Shown one piece after another: positions 50,348 through 61,139 of a stretch of 64,000 nucleotides of DNA. The notes under the pieces were generated by a model. It had not been told where the DNA came from. It worked only from the letters and a program-made list of their open reading frames with translations, and made no database searches. Made by a program: the position numbers and the translations under genes. The stretch is from Cunninghamia lanceolata (taxonomy: Eukaryota > Streptophyta > Pinopsida > Cupressales > Cupressaceae): NCBI GenBank assembly GCA_027924645.1, contig BSBN01001752.1:13658001-13722000 (forward strand). The letters run 5' to 3'. Each line of letters starts with the position of its first letter. Positions within the stretch are counted from its first letter, which is position 1.

Positions 50348-50711
50348 TATGTAATACTCATTATTCTGTAGACAGTGTGTCTCCTGTAGGCAGTGGGCCT
50401 CTTGTGAGCAGTGTGCTCGAGCAGTGAGCCCTAATTGGCATGTGCCATTTTGTTCTTTCTATTCTTCTAACAGAGAATACAATCTTGGGTTAGTCACCCT
50501 GTGGTTTTTCCCTTAACCGGGTTTTCCACATCAAAAATCTTGGTGTCTTATGTGTTATTGTGTTTCTGCTCTTGAATTGTTGCATTATGTTTCCATGATT
50601 GATTTATTACTATGCTGTTGAATTAAGAAAAGGATTTAAGTGATTAATTGGAAGAAAGTTTTGGACAACTGATTCACTCCCCCCTCTCGGTTGTCTTTCC
50701 TAAATCTAACA
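50348..50711 (+). repeat. 3' LTR of copia copy 3, second part
   Basis: This resumes the LTR at the second TATGT and includes the hairpin run and C-tract stem. It ends CTAAATCTAACA, followed by TSD GGATC. Confidence 0.9.
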
Positions 50712-50716
50712 GGATC

Positions 50717-51110
50717 ACCCAACATGCTACAAGTCATCAGCAACATCTTCTAAACCTCAGCATATCTTCTAATTCCCATCTTAATATATCATTATTCATC
50801 TTAATGCTTCTAATTCCCATCTTAATATATCATCATGAAATCAACTTTGTTGACCATGTTGTCCTAAAAATCAGCTACGCTTAATTTTGTAGACAACCCC
50901 TACAAAACTTGTCCGTTTCGTAGTCTACACTCTAAGTCCTCTTATCGAGACAAGTCTTCTTGGCCTCGCGCGAAGTCCTCTAACATTGTTGAAACAGTTT
51001 GCGACATTCCCCTAGGTCGATTCCTTGAAAATCATGAAAATTGACTAGGTCGTAAGCTTGTCAAAATATTAGTTTTGACTATTTTGGGGGTGTTAGAAAA
51101 TTTTTGCCTT
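50717..51110. other. Unannotated sequence downstream of copia copy 3
   Basis: It includes a duplicated phrase (CTTCTAATTCCCATCTTAAT twice, near 50767 and 50807) but no gene. It probably belongs to the upstream flank of ORF-X. Confidence 0.5.
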
Positions 51111-52379
51111 CACATGTAATAGCGATCAAAATTGCCACTCTTACATGTGTATTGTTGTTATATATGCAATGTTAGCCAAAATCTCTGCCGATGCATGTTT
51201 TAATTGTCTTGTTTTTGATAAACATGAATGAGCGGCGAATTTCACTGCCCATGCGTGTTTCTTTTTTGTTAGTCTTATATGTAATAGCGGGGTTTTTCAC
51301 CCCTAGAGCATGTCTTTTTAAGAGTCAATTTCATATGTAGTGTCGGCAATTTTTGCCGCCTGAGCGGATCCCACAAAATTGACCAACTTGAAGTATGCAT
51401 TAATGGCACTCGTGCCATGTTTAATGCACAACCTTAGAGCCTTTTAAAGTGTTTATTCTCGTACTAATTTTCTTATTATTCATTTCAGAAACCTCTAAAC
51501 AAGATTGAAACCTCTTTCATGCCAAATTTCTTCACAAAGCTCGCATAGACTTCGGATCTAAACGGTTGTTACTTCCTGACTGCATCTAGGGTTTCACAGA
51601 CTAGGTAAGTCATTGTTTTTTGTCTTGTTTTCATTTTAAACACTAGGGTTTCATATGAATTAAACTTCTTTGTTTTAGTTTTGATTTCTCTTTTATAGAT
51701 TAGTAAAATTATATCATCTACATGTAGTTTTCGTCATTTTTTGTTTAAACCCTAGTTTTCAGTCTTGTTTTGAATGTCTTGGTTTGATGGGTGAGGGTTT
51801 TTTCTATCCATGTCAAAACTTAGGTTTTTTTTGTTCCTAGTATTTTCCAAAATGTGTATGGACGGTCATATTCACCGCCGATATACGTTTTTGCCCTTTT
51901 TAGATGCAAGGTCGGTAGGAACCCCCACCTTCGCATCTATTTATCTCTTGTGTTGATACCTCATGTAAGGGTGGCATTTTTCGCTACCCCTACATGAGCC
52001 TTGCATGTTAGTTCTTCTTTACATGTAACGATGGTTGAAACCACCGCCATTACATAAAACTTATACTACCCTTGATGTGCATGAGTGGTAGAAACCCCCA
52101 CTCTTGCATACATAGAGTTTTCAAACACATGTAAGGGCAGTTAATTTTACCGCCCCTACATAAAATGTTTTTCGTCTAAAGCACGTGCAATGGCGGCAAA
52201 TTTTGCCGACCTTGCACATACATTGAAATCACTCCCAAACATGCAAAAGTGAAAAATTTTGCCACTAATCCACCTAAAGAAATTTTCAACCTACATGCAG
52301 GGTCAGCAAAATTTGCTACCCTGACACTTGCATTTTATCCCTCAAATGCAAGGGTGGCAAAATTTTCCACTCATGCATT
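51111..52379. repeat. Dispersed array of about fifteen 33-40-nt imperfect palindromes
   Basis: Units lie near 51111, 51173, 51222, 51278, 51332, 51852, 51902, 51960, 52019, 52075, 52127, 52185, 52242, 52294 and 52343. The common pattern is (T/C)ATG(T/C)AA-GGGYGG, an AT core (CAAAATTT), then CCRCCC-TTRCAT. Well-preserved examples are CTCATGTAAGGGTGGC with CGCTACCCCTACATGAG (51960-51998) and GTGCAATGGCGGCAAA with TTTGCCGACCTTGCAC (52185-52217). Five units precede the leader exon and ten lie inside the leader intron of ORF-X. Function unknown. Confidence 0.78.
51487..51603 (+). other. Probable 5' leader exon of ORF-X
   Basis: The exon would end at the donor ACTAG|GTAAGTC. Its upstream limit is uncertain. 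The palindrome units stop here (51368-51851), which sets this stretch apart from its flanks. No TATA box is convincing. Confidence 0.4.
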
Positions 52380-52583
52380 CACCCCCTCAATTTTTTCTAA
52401 CTCTGGGATACTTTCAAAAATTGATTTCCTGAGCCCACTTTTTTTCTTTTTTTCAACCCGCTTGCACTATAGCCCTTTCAAGCTTACTCCAGTAGTCATG
52501 ATCGTCGACATGCAATTTTCCCAGATTACCAGTATTTCCCCTAATTGCATGATCATGGCTTTTTGTTGTAGTTTCCTCTGCAG
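51604..52583 (+). other. Probable leader intron of ORF-X
   Basis: It has a strong plant donor GTAAGTC at 51604, a U-rich tract and the acceptor TTTCCTCTGCAG|G ending at 52583, 30 bases before the ORF-X ATG. The roughly 980-bp intron is U/A-rich and holds ten of the palindrome units. Splicing has not been shown. Confidence 0.5.
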
Positions 52584-53469
52584 GTTTGCTCTATTCATCA
52601 ACATCCTTCCCAAATGACTGAGTTGTCTCCAAAGAAGTCAAAAGTAATGAAGTATAAGTATCAAGGTGTTTTTCCAATCACCTCAGTTACCTCAAATGTT
52701 GATGATATTTAGGATACAGAGATTGGCCATGTAGAGATGGCTGAGTTTGTGGAAAGGACTAAGTCTGATAACCCTAGTTTTGCAATGAAGAAGAATGTTG
52801 CTACCAACATTCACTTGGTGTCATCTTTCCCAGTGGCAGCTCATAATACAGAGTTTGTTCTTCAATGTGCTCAGTTCTACAACAGAGACACTAGGGCAAT
52901 GGTGGATGCAAATGGCAATGTGATCATTAGATTGGATCCAGAGTTTATTGATAAAGTTTTCATGTGTCCTGCTACTGAAGAAATTGTGAAGCTTGACTTT
53001 GCTGACACTAAAAAAGAATATGATAAGAACTCTGAGAAGGCTAAGAAGACAATTAACACCAAGTGGCTTAAGACTTCAAGGCCAAACTTGTCTAGGTGGC
53101 CAAGAAGCTTTCCCAGAAGTGACTTTGTTGAGGAAGTTGGTGATCTTATAACTCTTCTTAGTAGGGTAAGGGGACTGGCTTCTTCCTCTCTTTTCCATGA
53201 ATGGATGTACCCTTTTATCAAGGTTATACTTCAAGGTAAGCAAGCCATCTTTTGGGGTGAACAAATTAGCAATGCTCTTCATGAGAAATTAACTAAGGTA
53301 TCCACTACTTTCAAGTTCTATATGACTTCCTACCTTGTGTATATAGCAGCTTTGATGAGAATCTTCCCAGGTTTGACATCTGATGGATAGAGGAGGGTTG
53401 TTCCTGTGTATCAATACTATCCTCAACTGACATTGAAAGGCTCTATCCATCATTTTAGGAGAGTAAATG

Positions 53470-54545
53470 TGGTGCAGGAGCACCTCGAGATACTAAGAAT
53501 CTGAAGATTCCTTGCATTTTTTGTTTTGTCTAAAATGTTATGTTGTAAGGGCCTTAACGGCATATGTGTCAAGAAAAGATTAGAAGAGTTGTAACCAAAT
53601 AAAGATTGTAACTGAACGACAGAGGTGGTTCGCTTTCCACCGTATGTAACTGCCAAGAATCAAGTCTTTAAAAGACAGAGAGAAAGAAGGAGCAGTAGAG
53701 AATTTGTATGTATATTGAGGAGGAATAAAAAGAAATTTTGTTTTTGGTCTAGTTACACAAATGTAGATTGGAGTCATTCCACTGGTTAAGATTTCTTCAA
53801 AATCAGTGGAATGACCTCCGTAGTGTTAATTATCTTTCTGTTCTGTTGAGTTTTGTAGTTCATGTGTAGTTCATTCGGTTACAAAGTGCAGAAATAGTTA
53901 TTGGCGTGAATTCTGTATTGTTTCACCAAATATGCAATTTGTGTGTATATCATAAATGTATGTTGCGAACATTTCATGTGTATATCGCTATTGTATGTGA
54001 GAGCATTTCGTGTGTATCCTGCAATCGCATGTCGGGGTTGTATGTTGCAAATGTACATCAAGTTTAGATACAAGGAGAGTCAACAGTCAAACTCTCTGAA
54101 TGCATGTTTTCGAATGTATATTGAGAATATCATCGTGCATATACATTGCGTCAAGATACAAAGAAGTGACTGGTAGTGGCGGTGGAAACGACCGGTGATC
54201 GTGGGTCGACGGAAGCACATACAATCTGTTTCGATAGTGAATCGGGAACACATATGCAAGGTGTTCACTGACGAAGGTGGTAAAATAGAGAATGCATATC
54301 ATTGGAGGGACAAGAGCCATCGGGTGAAGAAATTTTGAAGTTACCGACAGTATTAAGTCTGGGCGATGGAAGTCAAATGGATCATTCCACCAATAGTATA
54401 TTTTCTTGCCGATATTGAAGAAAGAATGTATTTTGGCATTATTTGGACCTTGCGAAGGGGTTTTTTAAAAGATATTTGAGCATTATTCTATTTGTAATGT
54501 GGGTTTTCACTTTGTTTTAAGTGCTTTCCTGTGCGTTCTGCATCA
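53470..54545 (+). repeat. 5' LTR of element C
   Basis: 1076 bp. It differs from the 3' LTR mainly by transitions. Confidence 0.9.
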
Positions 54546-54560
54546 AATTGGTATCAGAGC
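54546..54560 (+). other. Primer-binding site of element C
   Basis: AATTGGTATCAGAGC follows the LTR end. It contains an exact initiator Met-tRNA complement. Confidence 0.88.
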
Positions 54561-55206
54561 TGGCGAAAGATTTGGTATCTGAAGGAGTTGTGTATTTGTT
54601 TCATGTCACTGAGAAGGCAGGTGAAGAGCTAGAAGATCTTGAGTGTGTAGATAGACCGCCGAAGGAGGCAATCCACACTAGGACCTTACTAAAAGTTTTG
54701 GATTTTGTGTTGCTAAGTTGTTTGGTTGCAGGTGCTTGTTCCATCTAGCTGCAAGGAGGTTTCTGAGGTTGTGTGTGTACAGACAAGAAGAGGTCTATCA
54801 TGACCATTCTCCAATAGAGATTTGGTTGGAAGAGGATGCAGAGAGAGGCCACTGAGGAGAGAGTGGTAGTGCATCACCAGGATCTGTTGTTGGGTAAGAT
54901 GGATGGTTTGTTGAGTTGGTGAGTTGTGTGGTAAGGTAGTGAGAAAGATGGATACCTGACTGAAGAAGCACTTGAGGTTGCATCCTGAAGAGTACTCCAC
55001 TGATGGGAGTAGAAGGAGCCTGAAGATACTCTGAAATGATGGTAGTTTGATTTTGTTGGTTGGTTGGTCACTGTTCCATTGATCTAAAGATTGGAAACCT
55101 GAAGATGAAGAAACTGAAGATGAAGCCAGACAGTGATGCAGAAAAGGTAATTTTGTTTTGCAGGTAAATTTCCAAGGGACTTGGAAATCTTTATTGGTTG
55201 GTTGTA
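54561..55206 (+). other. Non-coding interior of element C
   Basis: Purine-rich sequence with repeated (C)CTGAAGATGA/CTGAAGA phrases (for example near 55018 and 55097-55125). No gag or pol motif occurs on either strand, and no good polypurine tract precedes the 3' LTR. Confidence 0.7.
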
Positions 55207-56305
55207 TGGTGTAGGAGCACCTCAAGATACTAAGAATCTAAAGATTCCTTGCATTTTTTGTTTTGTCTAAAATGTTATGTTGTAAGGGCCTTAACGGCAT
55301 ATGTGTCAAGAAAAGATTAAAAGAGTTGTAACCAAACAAAGATTGTAACTGAACGGCAGAGGTGGTTCACTTTCCACCGTATGTAACTACCAAGAATCAA
55401 GTCTTTAAAAGACAAAGAGAAAGAAGGAGCAGTAGAGAATTTGTATCTATATTGAGGAGGAATAAAAAGAAATTTTGTTTTTGGTCTAGTTACAAGAATG
55501 TAGATTGGAGTCATTCCACTGGTTAAGATTTCTTTGAAATCAGTGGAATGACCTCCATAGTGTTAATTATCTTTCTATTCTGTTGAGTTTTGTAGTTCTT
55601 GTGAAGTTCGTTCGGTTACAAAGTGCAGAAATAGTTATCAGCATGAATTCTGTATTGTTTCACCAAATATGCAATTTGTGTGTATATCATAAATGTATGT
55701 TGTGAACATTTCATGTGTATATCGCTATTGTATGTGAGAGCATTTCATGTGTATCCTGCAATCGCATGTCGGGGTTGTATGTTACAAATGCATGTTGCAA
55801 ATGTACATCGGGTTTAGATACAAGGAGACTCAACGGTCAAACTCTCTGAATGCATGTTTTTGAATGTATATTGAGAATATACATTGCGCATATACATTGT
55901 GTCAAGATACAAAGAAGTGACTAGTAGTGGTGGTGGAAACGACCAGTGATCGTGGGTCGACGGAAGCACATGCAATCTGTTTCAATAGTGAATCGAGAAC
56001 ACATATGCAAGGTGTTCACCAATGAAGGCAGTAAAATAGAGAATGCATATCATTGGAGGGACAAGAGCCATCGAGTGAAGAAATTTTGAAGTTGCCGATA
56101 GTATTAAGTCTGGGCGATGGAAGTCAAACGGATCATTCCACCAATAGTATATTTCTTGCCGATATTGAAGAAAGAATGTATTTTGACATTATTTGGACCT
56201 TACGAAGGGGTTTTTTAAAAGCTATTTGAGCATTATTATATTTGTAATGTGGGTTTTGATGGGTTTTCACTTTGTTTTAAGTGCTTCCTTGTGCGCTCTG
56301 CATCA
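55207..56305 (+). repeat. 3' LTR of element C
   Basis: 1099 bp. It has a short duplication of the CATGTTGCAAATG phrase near 55790 and of GATGGGTTTT near 56258 relative to the 5' LTR. Confidence 0.9.
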
Positions 56306-58729
56306 AAATGATGCTTTTTTTGTAGTGTTTCTATGCCTTTTTGACCCTCAATTAGAGCAGAGAAGAGTTTCAGATGAGGCTTGGTTAGTTGTGAATGATT
56401 ATGGGTGTATGTTCTTACAGTTTCAGACTTTCTCATATTTAAGGGTTGGCTTTTTTCAAGGCTGTCCTTCTATGTTGCCAAGATTTTCTTTAGATAAACT
56501 TATTATGATGGAATTATGTAGACAAATGATTGTCGTACATAATCAATAAATGGAGCTTAAGAAACCAAGATTTAGATTCCCAATTGAAACTGGCAGATAC
56601 TCAGTATCAACTACCACAAAGGCCAAAGCTATGGAGACTGAGATGCAGTTAGTGACCATGAAGTAGTTCAAGCGAAGACCAAGGTTTGATTACAGGGGTG
56701 TGAAGGATAAGATCAAAAGGAAGACTCAATTTCATGAGTTGATGGTAGAAGACATCTAGGTTGATCTGAGGACCGAGGAGGAAATTAGAAAACTATATTA
56801 TAGCAGGTTATCTTTGGATCAGATTGAGTATCTAGGCTTGGCTAATATTCCTAAAGACATGGTGGATAATGAAGAGTTGATTGATCCTAGGTACAATACT
56901 GAGTAGATTGTTGGTTCTCCTCTTCCTCCTATCCAATGGTCTCAGAAAGAATTGACTTCTTTGAGGAAAAGGTTTGAACATGTATTAGCTAATACAAACT
57001 TGTGGCTCCCAAGTAAAGGCATAACATTGAATGATTTTGTAACTAGGTCTGAAGAAGATGTTTTAGAGAAAACTGGTAAGAAGGTTGAGCTGAGAACCAA
57101 GTACAAATGTGATACCCCTAGTACGTCCAAGGTTTCCAAACCAAGGATCAAATTTGTGTCAAAGAATTCAAGGGCTGCAGAGAAAGTGTCCGAGGTAGAA
57201 GAAATGGAAGTTGAGAAACAGAATACTGATGAGCTAGCTATAGAAGAAATGGAGGTTGAGAATAGGTCTTCAAAGGAAAGAAGATATGAACAAGAGAAAG
57301 AGATAGGGGAATGTTTGCAAAATGAAGTTATGTCTCCACAAAGGGATGTATTATAGGAAGTTGAAACTCTTTCTTCTTTGCCTAATGCATCTGTTTCTGT
57401 TCCTTTGTCTATTTTGCCTACTATCCCAGTTTCACCTATTGACATTCCATCTTCTGAATCTCCATCACCTTCAAGAACAATCTTTGATAAATCTCAAGTT
57501 GCTTTTGATAATGTTCTCCTTTCTTATGGATCAATTCCTCTTACACCAACAATGGGACCTGATCCTAATGTAAGTACTTTTGTGCCTCCTCCATGGCTAT
57601 CGGCTTATACACCTAAAAGAAAGAAACAAGCCATTGCCCCAGATGATTTTGATTTTAGTAAGTTGGTGCCAGTCAAGGCTAAGACTCCCAAGAAGCCTAA
57701 AATACTTTCTAGAGTATTGGAAGATAAGGGACATAAATTTGTGGAAATTGCTAGACCACCACAGGATGCTACTATGGAAAATTTCAATATGAATGATTAT
57801 TCTATTTCCAGAATTTAACTTGGTAAGATCACACATGAGACTACCAAGACTGATATGCAATCTACATTGGACTCTTCGATTCAAAAGTTTGATAAAGAGA
57901 AGGAAATGAAGGATTATTATAAGGCAATGGTGGAACAATTGACTGCAGTGGTAAGGAAGATTACTTTGAATTCTGAATCAGTGACTCCTGAGGCTATTAT
58001 TATTGAAGACCCTATCATTCAAAAGGCTGAAAAGACTCACCTCAAGGGAAAAGTGGTTGAAGAATATTTGGAAAGGATGTGCACATAGGGAATCTCTCTT
58101 CTTACTGAGGTACTAAGAAAACAAGCAAAATGGAGAAAATCAGAGCAGAACTTGATGATTTGACTGACACTATTTCTCAAGATATTGAGCATTTGGATCA
58201 GAGTCATGATAAGTGGATAGAAATGCGGAAGTTGAAAATAAGTGCTTTGATATCAATTGGTGTTATTCCAAATTAGGATTCATACACCGAGACTAAGGAA
58301 GCATTGACATATCAAAGTCGTGTGTTAAGAGATCTAATCAATGACTTAGAAACTACAAAGAAGCTGAGTGACCAAAGTGACGTTAGTCTCTTACATAAGT
58401 TGGAGGAGCTTCCGTGCAATTTTCTGTCTATGGATAATCAATTTCTTTCTGCAAAGGAGATGACCCAGGAATTTAAGGATATGTTTCAGAAGGAGTTTGA
58501 GGACAAAATATTTTTAGTAGCTTCTATGGATAATGTTCTTGATAACCAGTTAACTTTGGATAATCTGCAGGCCAAGTTAACTAGTCATGTAAAATTAATT
58601 ACAATAGTAAGGGATGCAATAGTTAGAGCCTAGATGATTTTTAGGAACACAGTCAGTCCGGATAGTTTTGGGATGCAAGTTGCAGTTACCATGTATGATG
58701 CCCACATGAAGAAAGAAGGCGGTGCAAGT

Positions 58730-59649
58730 TGAAGCAGCTTTTCATCACTTAGTTTATTTTCTATTTTTCAGATGTACTTTTGAATTAGTTTTGGACATTT
58801 TTACATGTACTTTTCTCAGATGTAATTACACGTAAAAACATAGGAAGTCCCAAATCAAAAAGGACTTCTTTGTTGAATAAGTCATAGTTAGTTGTTCTTT
58901 TCCTATTTTTGCTCTCGGTCTCTCCTATAAATAAAGAGGACCCCCATTGTAAAGAATTATCTTTTAGTTATTGAAGCAAAACTCTACCAAATTGAAGAGC
59001 ATTTTGAGACTTTGTGTTCAAATTGTAAATCATATTTTATCAAGTGAATAGAAAAGCAAGTGATCATTCAATATTTGCATTGGAATAACTTGTGGTGTAT
59101 TGGAAATTGTTCTTATGTCCTTTTCCTTATACTATCTTATCTATTTGATCAAATTGTAGTGTGAGTTTGGATAATCTGGGAGATATTCTAAAGCTGATTT
59201 TGGAGACTTTGTGATGCGATAATTATCTTTGGGTTTGTGATTTTATGTTTTGGAGTAAAAGATATTGGAAAGACTTTGAGCTGCTGTTATATTTTATGGT
59301 CATGTGCTTTTATCATAGTATTCGGTGAAGACTTTGGGTTGCACCTTATCCTATTTGTTTCTAAATTTTAAATCAGCAAAAGGAGCAACGACAAACTTTG
59401 TGCTCTCATGGGTTTCTTAGTTATTTTGATTTGTGTTGTGAAATTGCTATTTTAAATTGTAAACATCATTTCTGAAAGAAGAGAAATGGATGATATGGAT
59501 TCACCCCGAAGTTAGTTTTTAGTGTAAATAAGTTTGTAATAGTTAAAAGGGAACCTCCCCTTACTGAGAGGAGAGATTTATCTCATCACACTGTGGTTGA
59601 TATAACCATTTTGCCTTCAGTTAGTTGAAGACAAAATATTCACCCAATA
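58730..59649 (+). repeat. Probable 5' LTR of element E
   Basis: It starts TGAAGCAGC right after a purine-rich stretch. It has TATAAATA at 58926-58933 and ends CACCCAATA (likely decayed CAACA) just before the PBS. Only one copy is in view, so the boundaries are estimates. Confidence 0.6.
58926..58933 (+). promoter_or_regulatory. Probable TATA box of the element E LTR
   Basis: CCTATAAATAAAGAGG lies about 200 bp into the LTR, with a plausible transcription start about 30 bases downstream. Confidence 0.6.
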
Positions 59650-59650
59650 G

Positions 59651-59672
59651 TTTTTGGCGACCCTACTGGGGA
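59651..59672 (+). other. Primer-binding site of element E
   Basis: TTTTTGGCGACCCTACTGGG is the TGGCGACYCTRCTGGG type seen in Tat/Ogre-like gypsy elements, related to the element D PBS. Confidence 0.75.
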
Positions 59673-59733
59673 TCGAACGTGCAACTTGGAGCCTAACACT
59701 TTGAGTTGAAGCATTTCATCCTCTTCCATTGTT

Positions 59734-61139
59734 TTGAGTTGTTTGCAAATCTTTTCTAAGCACATTGTAGACCCACAGTATACAAGAAGCAAGAGAGCTC
59801 AACGAGTTATTGATCCTGTATTTGAATTGATTCAACAAAATAACTTTGGTCTTTTGCCTCCACGACCTCGACTTCAGCGAACAAGGAGTTTTCCTCCTAC
59901 CAGTGCCAAGTCTCCTATACCAGGTGAAGCTTCCAATTCTAGTGCTAATAGATTTTTATCTATCCGAATCCCACAAAGGTTTGTTATCCCACCTTTCAAT
60001 CAGCGCACTATGGCAACTCAAGGTCCGTGGGGTAATACTTTTGGTCCTTTGAACTTAATGCCACCTTTGCATGAACTACCTCGTAGTTCAAGGAAGAACT
60101 TCCCTAAGTTCTATGGTGATGGGAAGGTTCATCCGGATGAACACATTGCAGCTTTTTGCATAGCTTGTGGTGTGTTAGGGGTGGAACATGAAGACATGGT
60201 TGTGAGACTCTTTGTAGAAACACTACAAGGTGCTGCTACAGATTGGTTTTAGCACCTTCAAGCTCAAACCATAACTAGTTGGAATACTCTCAAAACAAAG
60301 TTTAAAGCCCGGTTCAAGCCTATTGAAGATGCACACGCTTTGTTAGCTCAGCTAATGCAGATGAAGAAAGAACCACATGAACCCATGCGAGATTTCATTG
60401 TTAAGTTCAATAAATTAACAAATAGGATTCCTACAACCACTCAACCAACGACGGAGAATCTTAAATGTTTCTTCATCAATACTCAGCTTCCTGAGGTAAG
60501 CTTTCTATTAAGGTAGGCTAGTCCTACAAATCTTTTTGCAGCTCAAAGTTTGGCTACAGAAGTTGAAGATGATCTTATCCTTGCGAGTAAGATAAGAAGA
60601 GATTCAAATAGAAATAGAGGTCAATCCTCTATTGATAATTCTTCCACAAGCACCATAGATCCGATGGTGCAAAAGTTAGCAAATGAGTTGCTAGCTTTGA
60701 AAAAGCAAATGTCCCAAGGTATGTATGTTCCTTCTTATAGGGATATACCAAGGAGGACATTTCCCAACAATTCATATCAAGGCAATGCTGCCAGAAATCA
60801 AGGGCAACAAAATTGTCTTCCGCCAACACAGGGGAAGCTTGCCATTGAAGCAGCGCTAGTCAACTCAACAATTGGCTACTATGAAGTAGGAAATGACAAT
60901 TCCTTCCAACTGATTTGGATCAGGAGAATAATGCTTTTCTTTTTACAGAAGGAGAAGAAGAATTAGCTGGCGACTCTACCATTGGTTTTCTGAATTACCA
61001 AGATGAAGTTGAAAGAGAAGGAGAAGTATATGATGGAGCATATGCGGTTTTTACCAGGTCCCAAAATCAATCAAATCAGCAAGCTGATAAAGGGAAGTCA
61101 AGAGAAGAACCTCAGCCGGTGATCTCAATTGCCAAGTGA
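59734..61139 (+). pseudogene. Element E gag (broken)
   Basis: The open frame crosses 59734 without an ATG. The first good ATG is 60010 (MATQGPWGNTFGPLNL). The capsid-type gag domain follows: FPKFYGDGKVHPDEH, GAATDWF, SWNTLKTKFKARFKP and PMRDFIVKFNKLTNRIP (60090-60440). TAG stops lie at 60250 (Gln codon position) and about 60514. A frameshift near 60930 joins it to an acidic linker ending at 61139. No clear zinc knuckle is seen. Confidence 0.82.

Larger units (their letters stand above)
31241..50711 (+). mobile_element. Copia copy 3 with gypsy element D nested in its 3' LTR
   Basis: The 5' LTR is 31241-32619. The 3' LTR is 37161-38178 plus 50353-50711. TSD GGATC lies at 31236-31240 and 50712-50716. 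It is the most complete polyprotein of the family, because integrase has no large deletion. Most inactivating changes are C-to-T or G-to-A. The PBS has decayed to TGGTATCATATCC. Confidence 0.93.
53470..56305 (+). mobile_element. Element C: short non-autonomous LTR retrotransposon inside ORF-X
   Basis: LTRs 53470-54545 and 55207-56305 start TGGTG(C/T)AGGAGCACCTC and end TTCTGCATCA or CTCTGCATCA. TSD AAATG lies at 53465-53469 and 56306-56310. The interior is only about 660 bp, begins with a perfect initiator-Met PBS and encodes no recognisable protein. The insertion falls inside an ORF-X codon, and the frame is continuous across the site if the element and one TSD are discounted. LTR length (about 1.08 kb) exceeds typical TRIM elements and the interior is far shorter than LARDs. 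Confidence 0.9.
52614..58732 (+). pseudogene. ORF-X: long reading frame of unknown family, decayed and split by element C
   Basis: ATG at 52614 after the intron acceptor, TGA at 58730. Excluding element C and one TSD, about 1,090 codons stay in one frame from 52614 to about 58088, then shift by one base until the end. The first part (to 53469) is globular and rich in aromatic and basic residues (WLKTSRPNLSRWPRSFPRSD, FHEWMYPFIKVI). The middle (56550-57360) is charged with repeated EEMEVE. A Pro/Ser-rich section follows (57400-57620). The C-terminal part (57840-58640) is predicted coiled coil. Stops lie at 52710, 53388, 56547, 56664, 56757, 56904, 57354, 57816, 58086, 58275 and 58631, mostly TAG. 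I recognise no catalytic motif. It may be a plant gene relic or an accessory ORF of a retroelement. Confidence 0.6.

Noticed and set aside
51111..52379. CRISPR-like array
   Set aside because: Units are imperfect palindromes with variable spacing and diverged sequence in plant DNA. There are no identical repeats and no cas genes.
52614..53390. Assignment of ORF-X to a known gag, transposase or plant mobile-domain family
   Set aside because: Length and context would allow it, but I see none of the diagnostic motifs, so I leave the family open.
54713..55225. 170-codon antisense open frame in element C
   Set aside because: A Ser/Pro/Gln-rich complement of purine-rich repeats, with no domain and no conserved start.
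59734..59760. Gag start at 59734
   Set aside because: The codon is TTG, not ATG. The first credible ATG in the frame is 60010, though a start in another exon or frame cannot be excluded.
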